Shown piece by piece: positions 17,569 through 26,237 of a stretch of DNA of 64,000 bases (its first letter is position 1; every line of letters begins with the position of its first letter). The stretch is taken from positions 62,001 to 126,000 of the forward strand of contig CANGYH010000005.1 of NCBI GenBank assembly GCA_947458545.1, given 5' to 3'. Under the pieces are notes generated by a model that saw nothing but the letters and a program-made list of their open reading frames with translations, was not told the origin of the DNA and did no database searches. The stretch is from Cytophagaceae bacterium (lineage in GTDB: Bacteria > Bacteroidota > Bacteroidia > Cytophagales > Flexibacteraceae). A program made the translations under genes and the position numbers.

Positions 17569-18069
17569 TTAGCCAACAGCAGCAATTTGTTGCAAATCGA
17601 TTGTAGTTAAGTTCTCCCACAGCTGCTTGGCTTGTTTGATCTCTTTATATTTATCAAGCATTTTCATATAGCTTTCAATCTTACGCTCTCCATGATTGTC
17701 TAGTTTTAGCGATTTATGTTCTGGATAGGAACCTATACGTTCAATGAGAAATTTAGCGAAGTACAAATACGGTCCTTGGTGACCATCAAAACCTTGAAAT
17801 GTAAGCTTTTTCTTTTCAGTATCATTCAGACCCGATATTTCTTTTGGAAAATCTCTGAACATGTTAAGAATTTCAAACACGACATTACATTGTTCTCTTG
17901 AAACTACGTTTTCTACGGTTGAAAATAGATGCACATCATACAATCCTTCGTAACCCATTAGAAGTATTTCGGCTAGGTTTTCGTAGTGACTTGCATGATC
18001 GGGATTTAAAGAGGCCAATATGGCATACTGGTTCGCTAGTAATAAGCGCTCGGTGGGAGTTAGGTTCAT
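17569..18069 (-). CDS. yfbU: YfbU family protein
   Basis: 166 residues from ATG 18069. The N-terminus MNLTPTERLLLANQYAILA is that of E. coli YfbU (MEMTNAQRLILSNQ...), and the pattern continues with NVVFEILNMFRDF, KLTFQGFDGH and YLYFAKFLIE. YfbU is a helical protein of unknown function; its overproduction is reported to be toxic in E. coli, which is background knowledge only. Base composition is sharply AT-rich against GC-rich neighbours and codon use differs (AAA, TTT, ATT, TTA dominate), which points to horizontal transfer. A TAATTTTG -7 element lies at 18142-18149. No mobile-element gene is beside it. Confidence 0.87.
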   Translation of the reverse strand: MNLTPTERLLLANQYAILASLNPDHASHYENLAEILLMGYEGLYDVHLFSTVENVVSREQCNVVFEILNMFRDFPKEISGLNDTEKKKLTFQGFDGHQGPYLYFAKFLIERIGSYPEHKSLKLDNHGERKIESYMKMLDKYKEIKQAKQLWENLTTIDLQQIAAVG

Positions 18070-18141
18070 AAACTTTAAGGTTTCTAACGTCTTTATACGA
18101 AATCTTTGTTTAACAGGTTGCAGCAACCGTCGTTAAAATGA

Positions 18142-18149
18142 CAAAATTA
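18142..18149 (-). promoter_or_regulatory. Candidate -7 element of yfbU
   Basis: TAATTTTG on the minus strand, an exact TAnnTTTG match, 72 bases before ATG 18069. The surroundings are AT-rich so a chance match is possible. Confidence 0.35.
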
Positions 18150-18315
18150 ACAATTTGGTAATACTAGCTACCCGCTCGCAAGCTTACCCTAACCTTTCGG
18201 AAATCTAGTAATGGTCCAGGTATCTCAACAAAATAAAGAATCTATGCATACTAAACCTCTCTACCTCACACCTTTCGCCCATTACCCTTTAAATGCACTG
18301 ACAAGAGGCTCCTTT

Positions 18316-18350
18316 AATAAAAAAGCGGAGCTCTTTCGAGCGTCCGCTTT
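18316..18350 (-). terminator. Strong terminator between yfbU and bioB
   Basis: On the minus strand: AAAGCGGA pairs with TCCGCTTT (8 bp) and an inner GCTC/GAGC with a 4-base loop, one bulged G, then TTTTTTATT. It ends either bioB transcription or the candidate small RNA that precedes it. Confidence 0.85.
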
Positions 18351-18437
18351 AGGCTTAGAACAGCATCCTAAACCAAGGAGGTCCCGGGTGTTACCCCGAG
18401 TCCTGGCGCAAGTGGTTGCCCCAGGGCCCTGACCTCT
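18316..18437 (-). ncRNA. Candidate small structured RNA downstream of bioB
   Basis: A likely separate transcript of about 120 nt. On the minus strand a TTG (18471-18473), a 21-base spacer and GTTCTTTG (18442-18449) form a promoter-like pair; the predicted start near 18437 falls exactly at the 5' strand of a closing stem P1 (GAGGTC at 18431-18436 with GACCTC at 18378-18383). Inside P1 are two hairpins: one from 18418-18426 with 18402-18409, and one from CGGG 18385-18388 with CCCG 18395-18398. A TTTAGG/CCTAAA stem (18348-18353, 18367-18372) and a strong terminator (18316-18350) follow. No family is recognised; SRP RNA and 6S RNA hallmarks are absent. It could instead be the structured 3' end of the bioB mRNA. 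Confidence 0.35.
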
Positions 18438-18481
18438 ACCACAAAGAACGCAAACGGCGAGCCATAGTTCCAAGAGGAGGC

Positions 18482-19462
18482 TTAGGCCTCTACAGGGACT
18501 TTGGCGTCTTTATAGGCGGGGCGGGGGTGCAGGCCGAGCAGGTCGAAGAGGGCCTGGTCTGACTCTTGCTCGGGGTTGGCCGTGGTCAGCAGCTTTTCGC
18601 CGGTGAAGATCGAGTTGGCCCCGGCCATAAAGCACATGGCCTGCTCCTCTTGTGTCATCCGCACACGCCCGGCCGAGAGGCGCACCATGGCCTGCGGCAT
18701 GATGATGCGCGCCGTGGCAATCATGCGGACCATGTCCCACACGGGCACCTTGGGCTGATCCTCCAGCGGGGTGCCTTCTACGGGCACCAAGGCGTTCACG
18801 GGGACGGACTCGGGGTGCTCGGGCAGGGTGGCCAGGGTCAGCAACATGCCGATGCGGTCTTCCACCCGCTCGCCCATGCCGATGATGCCGCCCGAGCATA
18901 CATGCAGCTTGGCCTTGCGCACGGCCTTCAGGGTGGCCAGGCGGTCGTCGTAGGTGCGGGTGGTGATGATCTCGGAGTAGTGCTCTTCGCTGGTGTCCAG
19001 GTTATGATTATATGCGGCCAGGCCGGCCTCGGCCAGGCGCTGGGCCTGGTCTTCGGTCAGCATACCGAGGGTACAGCAAACCTCCATGTCCATGGCGGCC
19101 ACACCGCGGACCATGTCCAGCACGCGGTCGAAGTCGCGGTTGTCGCGCACCTCGCGCCAGGCGGCACCCATGCAGAAACGGGTAGAGCCTGCCGCTTTGG
19201 CGTTGGCGGCGGCGGCCAGTACCTCGCCAGTCTCCATCAGCTTATGGACTTTTACGTCGGTGTGGTAGCGGGCGGCCTGTGGGCAGTAGGCGCAATCCTC
19301 TGGGCAGCCACCTGTTTTAACGCTCAGCAGGGTGCAGACCTGCACCTCGCCAGGCGTGTGGTACTGGCGGTGGACGGTGGCCGCCTGATAGACAAGCTCC
19401 AGGAAGGGCTGGTGGTAAATGGCAGAGACTTCGTCGAAGGTCCAGTCGCGGCGGGGCGTCAT
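18482..19462 (-). CDS. bioB: Biotin synthase
   Basis: 326 residues, a radical SAM enzyme that inserts sulfur into dethiobiotin in the last step of biotin synthesis. The SAM [4Fe-4S] cysteines are in CPEDCAYC (Cys53, 57, 60). The ligands of the auxiliary [2Fe-2S] cluster are also present: Cys in [11 protein letters not shown], Cys in [10 protein letters not shown], Cys in [12 protein letters not shown], and the Arg in [10 protein letters not shown]. The family motif [12 protein letters not shown] is intact. ATG 19462 is the first start. No other bio gene is adjacent. Confidence 0.97.
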   Translation of the reverse strand: MTPRRDWTFDEVSAIYHQPFLELVYQAATVHRQYHTPGEVQVCTLLSVKTGGCPEDCAYCPQAARYHTDVKVHKLMETGEVLAAAANAKAAGSTRFCMGAAWREVRDNRDFDRVLDMVRGVAAMDMEVCCTLGMLTEDQAQRLAEAGLAAYNHNLDTSEEHYSEIITTRTYDDRLATLKAVRKAKLHVCSGGIIGMGERVEDRIGMLLTLATLPEHPESVPVNALVPVEGTPLEDQPKVPVWDMVRMIATARIIMPQAMVRLSAGRVRMTQEEQAMCFMAGANSIFTGEKLLTTANPEQESDQALFDLLGLHPRPAYKDAKVPVEA

Positions 19463-19527
19463 ACGGTGCGTGCGGGGTGTGTACCAGAGAATGGAAGGGC
19501 CAAGTTAGCGCCTAGGCAGGCCTTGCG

Positions 19528-20031
19528 CTACGCCAGCCGGGCCAGAACTTCGCCCAGGCGCTGCTCCAACGTTAGCGCTTGCACCACATGGTAGGGTCGG
19601 TTTGCGGCCTGTAAGTGGCTTTGCAGAAGGGCGAAATGCTCGGCGCGCCTGTGCCCGAAGAGGCGGATGGCGTCGGGCTGGTGTGGCAGCGTGGCCGGCA
19701 ACAAAAAGGTATGGTCGTAGGTGCGCAGGCGGGCCATCTCTACCAGCACCGGGGGGCAGTGGCCTAGGTAGAGCTCGGCGAAGGTGCAGGTGGTCAGTAC
19801 ATCGGTGTCGGCCACCAGGGGCAGGTGCGGTTGGCGCGCGGCGGCCTCGTCTTCGGCCAGCAACTGCCCGGCGGCTATGTGGGCCAGGTCTTGCGCGGTG
19901 CATTGGTTGCCAAAGCGCTCGCAGTAGGCCCGGCCATACTCGGGCACGTAGGCCCCGGGCAGCACCTGGGCCAAGGCTTGGGCCAGGGTGGTCTTGCCAG
20001 ACGATTCAGGGCCGAGGATGGCGATACGCAT
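19528..20031 (-). CDS. NadR-like nicotinamide ribose kinase (AAA_28 ATPase)
   Basis: 167 residues. The P-loop GPESSGKTTLAQAL opens the protein, followed by YVPEYGRAYCER, QDLAHIAAGQLLAE and the acidic LPLVADTDVLTTCTFAE, all in the order of the ribosylnicotinamide kinase domain of NadR. That domain phosphorylates nicotinamide riboside to NMN for NAD salvage. The adenylyltransferase domain of full NadR is not fused here. The ATG at 20031 is directly preceded by a run of 12 C (12 G on the plus strand), with no spacer, which is highly unusual. The kinase role is inferred from motifs. Confidence 0.82.
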   Translation of the reverse strand: MRIAILGPESSGKTTLAQALAQVLPGAYVPEYGRAYCERFGNQCTAQDLAHIAAGQLLAEDEAAARQPHLPLVADTDVLTTCTFAELYLGHCPPVLVEMARLRTYDHTFLLPATLPHQPDAIRLFGHRRAEHFALLQSHLQAANRPYHVVQALTLEQRLGEVLARLA

Positions 20032-20043
20032 GGGGGGGGGGGG
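20032..20043. repeat. Homopolymer of 12 G/C abutting a start codon
   Basis: Twelve consecutive G on the plus strand, so twelve C just before the ATG of the NadR-like gene. Tracts of this kind are prone to slippage and to sequencing error. Confidence 0.9.
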
Positions 20044-20516
20044 AAGTTGAAAGTTGAGAGTTGAAAGTTACCCCTGGTACCGGTCTCCAGACCGCTCAAA
20101 CGGAGGGCATCGGGTGCGGAAATAGGGCTACGCAAAGCCCCCCGCGCACCTATTACCCGGTTTGCAACTAGCCCAAACGGCAACAGCATTGTAGCGCGGG
20201 GTGCAGCCCGCGAACCCACGGAAGGCTTATGGATAAGGTAAAAGGCATCACCCCAGCCCGACGATCACCGGTTCACCCCAGACTGTAAGCCGGGGGCTAC
20301 TACGAAGTATCTGCTTTTTTGGCGACGGCTAAAGCCGAACCCTTTTTTAAGTTGGTTAGGCTGGAATATAGCCAATCTCTCTTCTGCCTGATGGCTGTTG
20401 TTGGTAATCTGGCTTGCCTAGCTCCTTTGGCTATAGGAGGCGTGCTATGGTGATTTCTGCTGGCACCGTGCTTGAGGGCCGGGTGGCGAAGCGGTAACAG
20501 AATAGCGGGGCTTGCG
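20044..20516. repeat. Gene-free gap with composite repeat (copy 1)
   Basis: No gene is seen. The gap opens with a heptamer repeat (GTTGAAA/GTTGAGA, 20044-20070), continues with GGTCTCCAGACCGCT...GGCTACGCAA (about 20081-20140), and ends with GGGGGCTACT...GGCGACGGCTAAAGCCGAA at about 20291-20341. The same three blocks in the same order occur at 44171-44480, and part of the last block in inverse at about 44790-44900, so this is a dispersed non-coding repeat family. The 18-base GGCGACGGCTAAAGCCGA-type core contains a short inverted repeat (CGGCTAAAGCCG). Confidence 0.7.
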
Positions 20517-20524
20517 CACCTTTG
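20517..20524 (+). promoter_or_regulatory. -7 element of the methyltransferase gene
   Basis: CACCTTTG ends 7 bases before ATG 20532. It matches the TTTG half of the consensus and the CACCTTTG/GACCTTTG variants seen before other genes here. Confidence 0.5.
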
Positions 20525-20531
20525 CAGCCGC

Positions 20532-21371
20532 ATGTCTGTCTGGCACCAGGGGGTATCTTTTTTGCGGCATCTGGCCGTGGCCGGCGATGCGCATGCCGTC
20601 CATTCGCCGTTTGTGTTTGACCTCTACCGCCGGGCCGAGGCCGCGGCCAAGCCCTGGCTTAGGCAGGCCTGGCACCCCGATGCGGCCCTGGCCTTTGAGG
20701 TGGCTGCGGAGTGGAAGGCCATCGAAGCTGAGCGCAAACGCCTCCGCGCCAGCCGGGAGGTGATTGAGATTCAGGATTTGGGCGCGGGCTCGCAGGTGGA
20801 CGGGGCGCGGCGGCGGGCGGTGGGCGGCATAGCCCGCAGTGGCTTGTTGCCGGCCTCTTGGTGCCGCAGGCTGGCGGCGCTGCGGGCCGCACTGCCCCCG
20901 GGGCCCGTGTTGGAGCTGGGCACCAGTCTGGGTATAACCACGGCTTACCTGGCCTCGGTGCAGCCAGCAAGCAAGGTCTATACGCTGGAGGGCTGCGCTG
21001 CCACGCTGGCCCAAGCAGAGGCCGTGTGGGGCAGGCTGGGGCTGCAAGGCCACATCTACCCCACCCTGGGCAACATAGACGATACGCTGGCCTCGGTGCT
21101 GCCACAAGGGCCGTTTGCGATGGTGGTGCTGGATGCCAACCACCGGGCCGAGGCCGTGCTCCGCTACTTTGAGGCCATTTTGCCGCATCTGCACCCCCAA
21201 GGCTGCGTGGTGGTTGATGATATCTACTGGACGCCCGACATGACCGCCGGCTGGCGCGCCCTGCAACGCCATGCCCAGGTGCGGCAATGGGTAGATCTGT
21301 ATCGCCAGGGCTGGCTGTTTGCCCGGGCCAACCAGGCGGCCGAGGGGTTTGTGCTGAGGGCATTGGGGTAG
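20532..21371 (+). CDS. Class I SAM-dependent methyltransferase
   Basis: 279 residues. The SAM-binding glycine motif is VLELGTSLGITTAYLA at about residues 127-142, followed by the acidic strand end in VYTLEGCAAT and the motif MVVLDANHRAEAVLRYF, with VVVDDIYWTPDM further on. The N-terminus has HAVHSPFVFDLYRR, a block shared with a Bacteroidota methyltransferase group of unknown substrate. A charged insert at about 55-90 (SREVIEIQDLGAGSQVDGARR) is characteristic of that group. ATG 20532 follows a -7 element by 7 bases. The substrate cannot be inferred; there is no operon partner. Confidence 0.85.
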   Translation: MSVWHQGVSFLRHLAVAGDAHAVHSPFVFDLYRRAEAAAKPWLRQAWHPDAALAFEVAAEWKAIEAERKRLRASREVIEIQDLGAGSQVDGARRRAVGGIARSGLLPASWCRRLAALRAALPPGPVLELGTSLGITTAYLASVQPASKVYTLEGCAATLAQAEAVWGRLGLQGHIYPTLGNIDDTLASVLPQGPFAMVVLDANHRAEAVLRYFEAILPHLHPQGCVVVDDIYWTPDMTAGWRALQRHAQVRQWVDLYRQGWLFARANQAAEGFVLRALG

Positions 21372-21800
21372 CCTGGTCTGCTTTTTTTGGCATAAAAGCC
21401 AAATCTGATTCCGAATTCCAGACCGTTTGTCTTTTTTCTGCAATTCTTTACGGGCCAAGCGTCCAAAACATACATAAAAGCTGAGGGCTTTCCTGACGGG
21501 CCCTTGGCACAATGGCGCTACACAATTTAGAGATATCAACAATATCTGAACAAGGTGTAAATTCTAAGCACGATAAGCATATTCAGATTTTGCATAATTC
21601 AGCATACGCATACCTGTGTGGCACAGGGCCCTTTTGGGCCGTCTGCGTGTAAGGGCGAGGCAGGCAGTTTTGCAATCGTCTGCTTAGCGGCTGGGGCTTG
21701 GGTGGTACAACCTGGGCCGTACGATACGGCCCAGGTTGTACCGCACCAGACGACAGCCTGCCCTAGGCGCACGCTCATGCTCTCTTTTTTCTAAACAGCT
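21372..21800. other. Gene-free leader of the giant surface protein
   Basis: 429 bases without a convincing open frame. It holds a short TTTGGC/GCCAAA hairpin at about 21390-21407, an AT-rich stretch with GATAT-ATATC at about 21532-21546, and a large nested inverted repeat at 21659-21763 described separately. No TAnnTTTG element at good spacing was found next to the downstream ATG, so the promoter is probably farther upstream and the repeat lies in the 5' untranslated region. Confidence 0.6.
21659..21763. repeat. Nested inverted repeat before the T9SS surface protein gene
   Basis: The core is an 18-bp perfect inverted repeat (GGTACAACCTGGGCCGTA at 21704-21721 and its complement at 21725-21742) with a 3-base loop. 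Outside it CGTCTG (21677-21682) pairs with CAGACG (21747-21752), and GGCAGGC (about 21659-21665) pairs with GCCTGCC (about 21757-21763). No T run follows, so it is not a standard terminator. Confidence 0.88.
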
Positions 21801-24800
21801 ATGCCAAAACGGGTATCAATTTTGCGGCAGGCGGCCGCGCGGTTTTCTATTGTCATTCTTTTGCTGATGGCCAGCATGCCTGGCTGGGCTCAAACGCCGG
21901 GGGTTGTCGTGAAGGCCGCCGTTGGCGGGCGCACGGTCTTAGACCCTAACGGAGACGGATACGTGTCTGCGGGGGGCAGTGGCTTTGTGGCCAACGACGT
22001 GGCAGAGAGCGAGATACCTTACCGGCCGCTGGCGCAGGTAGAGTTTGAGCCTATTACAGACCTTGCCACGGGCCCAGGCGGCGGCTTTACAGACTTTGTT
22101 GACCAAGGCACGGCGGCGGCGGCCTCTACCTATACCTCGGCGGCGGGCAACCTGATGTTCCGCTTTCGGCTGGGCAACATTGCGCCCAACTCTAAGGGCT
22201 ACAGCATCTTGATAGATACCGATGGGCGCATCGGCAGTGCAGACCCCGATGCCGTGGCAGGCAACCCTGGCTTCGAGGTTGAGATATTGCTTGCCACCAA
22301 CTTTGGCGTACGGCTGTTTAATGTAAACGGCATGGGCAGCGGTGTTACACCGCTCGTAACCCTACCGTACGACGATTATTGCCAGAAAGCGGTCGCCTTT
22401 ACGCGCGGCTCGGGCAATGCAGACTACTTCTACGACTTCTACATACCCTTCTCGGTAATTACGGCCAACATACCGGGCTTTACGGCCTCTACCCCTGTGC
22501 GGATGGTGGCCAACACGGTGATAGCGCCTCAGAGCGTCATCAACCAAAAGCCCTCTGACATCAGCGGCATCAACGACCCTGGCTATGCCAACTATACCGA
22601 TGCCTGGACGCACGTAATTACCGGCACGGTGGGCCAGGCCAGCAACGTAACCACCACCACGCCCTTGCCTCCCATAAAATCGCAGGCCCCTACCGTTTAC
22701 AACAACCTGATGGCAGGCGCCACCAGCATAAGCGGCACAAGCGTAGAGCCTAACGGCACCCGGATCCTCGTATATGTAAACGGCACCTTACGAGACAGCG
22801 CCACGGTGAACAACAACCTGTGGACGCTCGGCACCACAAGCCCCGCCCTGGTGGCAGGCCAGACGATAACGGCGAGGGCGCGCGCCACGGGCAAGTCGCT
22901 GTCAGACGTATCAAATACGGCTACGGTGCTGGCCAGCTATCCGATTTGTACGCCAGCGCCAGCCATCACGGCCAACGACGGCAACAACCGGGGTGTACTG
23001 GGCACCGCACCTGCGGGTGCTGTAGTGCGGCTTTACAGCCTCGGTACGCTAAGCCCCGGCCGCAATGCCAGCAACCTGGTCATCACCAGCGTGACGGCAG
23101 ATGCCAGCGGCAACTGGAGCTACCAGTGGTGTACTACCGGCAACTGGTGTATACCCTGTGGCACCCTAACGGCGACGGCCCAACTTGGCAGCCAGTGCGA
23201 GTCTGGCCCTTCTAACGCCTTTTGCATCAACGCCACGCAGACCTGCGGCAGCGGCACCAGCATAACCCAAACAGCGACGCCCGTCATTACGCAGAATCCA
23301 CTGCTGGTGGGGGCTACGGTATCGGGCACGGCAACGGCTACCGCTGCCCTAGAGCTACGGGTAAACGGAACGCTGGCAGCCTCTTCGACCTTGGCGGGTG
23401 CCGCAACGGCTTACATTTTTGCGGGCATCGGCTTTAAAGCCGGAGACGTGGTGACGCTTACGGCGCGCGTGGGCACCAACTGCACCAGCACCCCCGCCAC
23501 CCGTACTGCCACAGACCCAAGCACCGCACCTGTGGTAACCGGGCCGGTTTATGCCAACCCCAGCGGCACCGCCAGCATCTCTGGCACAAGCACCGAGCCT
23601 GTGGGCACCACCATTACCGTCTTTGTCAACGGCACAAGCATCGGGACGGCCACCGTAACGGCCACCGGCAGTTGGACGCTCACCGGCGTGGCGGCAGGTA
23701 CCCTTGCGGCCGGCAACACCATTACCGCCACCGCCCAGGCCGTGGGCAAGACGGTAAGCGCCACCAGCAACACGGTAACGGTTATTGCGATACCTACCCG
23801 CACGGCAGCGCCAACCATCACAGGCAGTTATGCCGAAGGCGACACAGTGGTGCGCGGCACGGCTACGGCCAGCAGCACCGTAAAGGTTTACATTGACGGC
23901 TACTTGCTGGGCACGGTGGTGGCCACGGCCGGGGGGGCTTTTACCCTGGCAGGGCTCTCTCGCACACTGCTCGATCTGTACGCCGGGGGCGTATTGGTTG
24001 CCACCGCCCAGGCCTCCAGCCAGCTAGAGAGTTTATCGTCCAACCTGGTAACAGTGGCTTGCGCCACCCCCTCTAGCCGCAGCTTTACGCCGCTTGCTGG
24101 GCAGCTATGCCCCGGCCAAAGCACGGCCATCCGATTGCAAGCCAGCGCAGCACGTACGCTATACAGCCTGCGCAATGCAGGCAACACGGCCGATGCGGGC
24201 TTTTCTAAATTAGGCAACGGTAGCGATTTAGACCTGGGCACCGTTACCCTCAACACCGTAGGCACCACTGGCTTTACGGTGCTGGCCCAATGGGCAGAAA
24301 GCGGCAACTGCCCGGCTGCATTGTTGCCTGGCAGCACATCTGTACAAGTAAATGCCATACCCTCGGCCAGTGTGGGCACCTCGTCTCTAGGGCAGGTATG
24401 CAGCGGTGGGCAGCCCAGCATTACGGTAGCCAGCACAGAGGCAGGCTTTACCTACCAGCTATACCAGGGCGCCACGGCCTTGGGCAGCCCTGCGACGGGC
24501 ACCGGCCCGGCCCGGCCGCTTACGGCCCCGGCCATTACCACGGCCACCACGTATAGCGTCAGGGTGGTTGATGCCACCAAGCCAACGGCATGCGCGGCCA
24601 TGCTTGCTCAGACACAGGCCATTGCCATCAACTGCCCGGCGGTTTATGCGGTTGCAACTGCCCTCAACCAGGATGCCTATGCCAGCAACCAATCTATGGG
24701 CACCGTGACAGATCCCGAAGGTGCTATCAATCAGGCTACGGTGGCAGGTGGCAGTTTGCCCACAGGCGTAAGCCTTAATGCCAGCACGGGGGCGTTCTTT

Positions 24801-25727
24801 GTGTCTAACCCCTCGGCGCTGGTGCCTGGCACCTATACCCTATCAGTTTCTACCAGAGACGCGGGCGGGTTTATTACGACACAGCCCGTAACCCTGCGCA
24901 TTTTGCCCGATGCAGAAGCATCGCAGACGGTGAGGCCAGCCAAAAGCCCTGTTGAGCTGCAAAACGGCGACGAGCTGGCCAACGTGCACGATGCCGACGG
25001 CACCCTGACGGCCGTGAGCCTGGCCAGCGGCACCTTGCCCGCCGGCGTTGCCCTCGGCACCGACGGCAAGTTGACTGTAACCGACCGCAGCGCCTTGCAA
25101 CCTGGCACCTACACGGTGTCTGTATCAACTGTAGATGCCACGGGCGGTCGCACCACGCAAGCCCTCACCTTTACCATCAATGCGCTGGCACCCCTGCCCC
25201 TATACCTGGCCCGGTTTGAGGTAAGAGTCATCGGGCTAGAGGCAGCCTTGTACTTTGCCACCACGGGTGCCCAACCGGCAGGCAAGGTGGCCATCATACG
25301 GCAGGCAGAGGGCGCCACTGCAGAGACTATCGGCTGGCTTGCCGTAGCTGCGGGATCAGGAAGCTACCGGTTTACAGACAAGCCCGGTGCCCCCGGCTTA
25401 TACCACTACCACCTGGCCATGCCAGAGGCCGACGGCTCTACAAGCCTTAGCCCTATACGCCAGGCACGCTTGGTTGCGCCTGCCCGGCATGCCCAACTGC
25501 GCTGCTGGCCCAACCCTGCCCGGCAGACCCTGTTTTTAGACATGGGTGCGCTGGCGGGCAGCGTTAGCCTCTACAATGCCCAAGGTGCCCGGCTAGTGCT
25601 GCCGCTGCCCGAGGCCGTAGCAGGTGATGTATATGCCCTGCCCGTGGCAGAGCTGGCCCCGGGGCTTTATGTGGTACGCGTAGCCTCGGCCGAGGGCACG
25701 GCGCAGGTGGCCTTCGTCAAACCCTAG
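21801..25727 (+). CDS. Giant T9SS-exported surface protein with Ig-like repeats
   Basis: 1308 residues. A signal peptide ends at about residue 31 (MASMPGWAQ). Residues 32-290 form a family-typical N-terminal domain (TVLDPNGDGYVS, TDFVDQG, GYSILIDTDGRIGS, VEILLATNFGVRLF). Then come at least five Ig-like modules with SGTS-EP-GT and SNT-TV marks at about 296, 386, 492, 576 and 670, a Cys-containing stretch near 753, and two cadherin-like modules from about 946 to 1130. The last 80 residues are a type A T9SS sorting domain (CWPNPARQTLFLD ... GLYVVRVASAEGTAQVAFVK). It should be secreted through T9SS and fixed to the cell surface, probably as an adhesin; that role is inferred. Confidence 0.9.
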   Translation: MPKRVSILRQAAARFSIVILLLMASMPGWAQTPGVVVKAAVGGRTVLDPNGDGYVSAGGSGFVANDVAESEIPYRPLAQVEFEPITDLATGPGGGFTDFVDQGTAAAASTYTSAAGNLMFRFRLGNIAPNSKGYSILIDTDGRIGSADPDAVAGNPGFEVEILLATNFGVRLFNVNGMGSGVTPLVTLPYDDYCQKAVAFTRGSGNADYFYDFYIPFSVITANIPGFTASTPVRMVANTVIAPQSVINQKPSDISGINDPGYANYTDAWTHVITGTVGQASNVTTTTPLPPIKSQAPTVYNNLMAGATSISGTSVEPNGTRILVYVNGTLRDSATVNNNLWTLGTTSPALVAGQTITARARATGKSLSDVSNTATVLASYPICTPAPAITANDGNNRGVLGTAPAGAVVRLYSLGTLSPGRNASNLVITSVTADASGNWSYQWCTTGNWCIPCGTLTATAQLGSQCESGPSNAFCINATQTCGSGTSITQTATPVITQNPLLVGATVSGTATATAALELRVNGTLAASSTLAGAATAYIFAGIGFKAGDVVTLTARVGTNCTSTPATRTATDPSTAPVVTGPVYANPSGTASISGTSTEPVGTTITVFVNGTSIGTATVTATGSWTLTGVAAGTLAAGNTITATAQAVGKTVSATSNTVTVIAIPTRTAAPTITGSYAEGDTVVRGTATASSTVKVYIDGYLLGTVVATAGGAFTLAGLSRTLLDLYAGGVLVATAQASSQLESLSSNLVTVACATPSSRSFTPLAGQLCPGQSTAIRLQASAARTLYSLRNAGNTADAGFSKLGNGSDLDLGTVTLNTVGTTGFTVLAQWAESGNCPAALLPGSTSVQVNAIPSASVGTSSLGQVCSGGQPSITVASTEAGFTYQLYQGATALGSPATGTGPARPLTAPAITTATTYSVRVVDATKPTACAAMLAQTQAIAINCPAVYAVATALNQDAYASNQSMGTVTDPEGAINQATVAGGSLPTGVSLNASTGAFFVSNPSALVPGTYTLSVSTRDAGGFITTQPVTLRILPDAEASQTVRPAKSPVELQNGDELANVHDADGTLTAVSLASGTLPAGVALGTDGKLTVTDRSALQPGTYTVSVSTVDATGGRTTQALTFTINALAPLPLYLARFEVRVIGLEAALYFATTGAQPAGKVAIIRQAEGATAETIGWLAVAAGSGSYRFTDKPGAPGLYHYHLAMPEADGSTSLSPIRQARLVAPARHAQLRCWPNPARQTLFLDMGALAGSVSLYNAQGARLVLPLPEAVAGDVYALPVAELAPGLYVVRVASAEGTAQVAFVKP

Positions 25728-25742
25728 GCACCAGCCTAAGCA

Positions 25743-26138
25743 TCAGCGGCCGGGTTGGGGCGCAGCCGTAGGGGCTGGGCCCTGCAGCCCGGCCGCTTTG
25801 CTTTCGTCTAGCCCGAGGCTATCTACCACTTGGGCATACACGGCATCCAGCTCAGATACATGGCGGGCATACCAGGCAAAGCTCTTGCCGAAGGTGGCCG
25901 TGTCTGTGCCTTGTGCCCGGCAGGTAGAATCCCAGCTTTTATCGAAGAGGGCTTTGGCAGATGGGGCATCCAAACGCCGCGATTGCAACAACGCCTCTTG
26001 CGTATGGGCCTGGCGCAGCAGGGCGGCCATTTGTGCAGGCGGCAACACCTCGGGCGGGCGCACGATTTCAGTGGCACCCTCTGCACAGGCAAACAGCACC
26101 ACAGGCAGGGCCAGGCAAAGCAAGGTTACACGCGTCAT
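25743..26138 (-). CDS. DUF4296 lipoprotein
   Basis: 131 residues. A lipoprotein signal (LCLALPVVLFACAEGA, acylated Cys in LFAC) precedes the DUF4296 pattern: EVLPPAQMAALLRQAHTQEAL, then DSTCRAQGTDTATFGKSFAWY and LDAVYAQVVDSL. The last residues are a Pro/Ala-rich tail. DUF4296 proteins are small helical envelope lipoproteins of unknown function in Bacteroidota. It converges on the surface-protein gene with a 15-base gap and is divergent from pbpC. Confidence 0.82.
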   Translation of the reverse strand: MTRVTLLCLALPVVLFACAEGATEIVRPPEVLPPAQMAALLRQAHTQEALLQSRRLDAPSAKALFDKSWDSTCRAQGTDTATFGKSFAWYARHVSELDAVYAQVVDSLGLDESKAAGLQGPAPTAAPQPGR

Positions 26139-26237
26139 CGTAACTACAAAGATGGCCCCTCAAGCGCAGGCAAGTCGCAATGCCGCAGGCTCCGCTAGCT
26201 TTACGCTCAAAGGGCCCTCGGCGTTAGGGGGCATGTT

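Noticed and set aside
18378-18436. SRP RNA downstream of bioB
   Set aside because: AGGUCAGG is present, but the GGAA tetraloop and the asymmetric AGCA loop that define the SRP hairpin are missing.
18566-19594. 342-codon plus-strand frame opposite bioB
   Set aside because: It is the mirror of bioB codon bias; composition is Gly/His/Val-rich with no motif, while bioB is beyond doubt.
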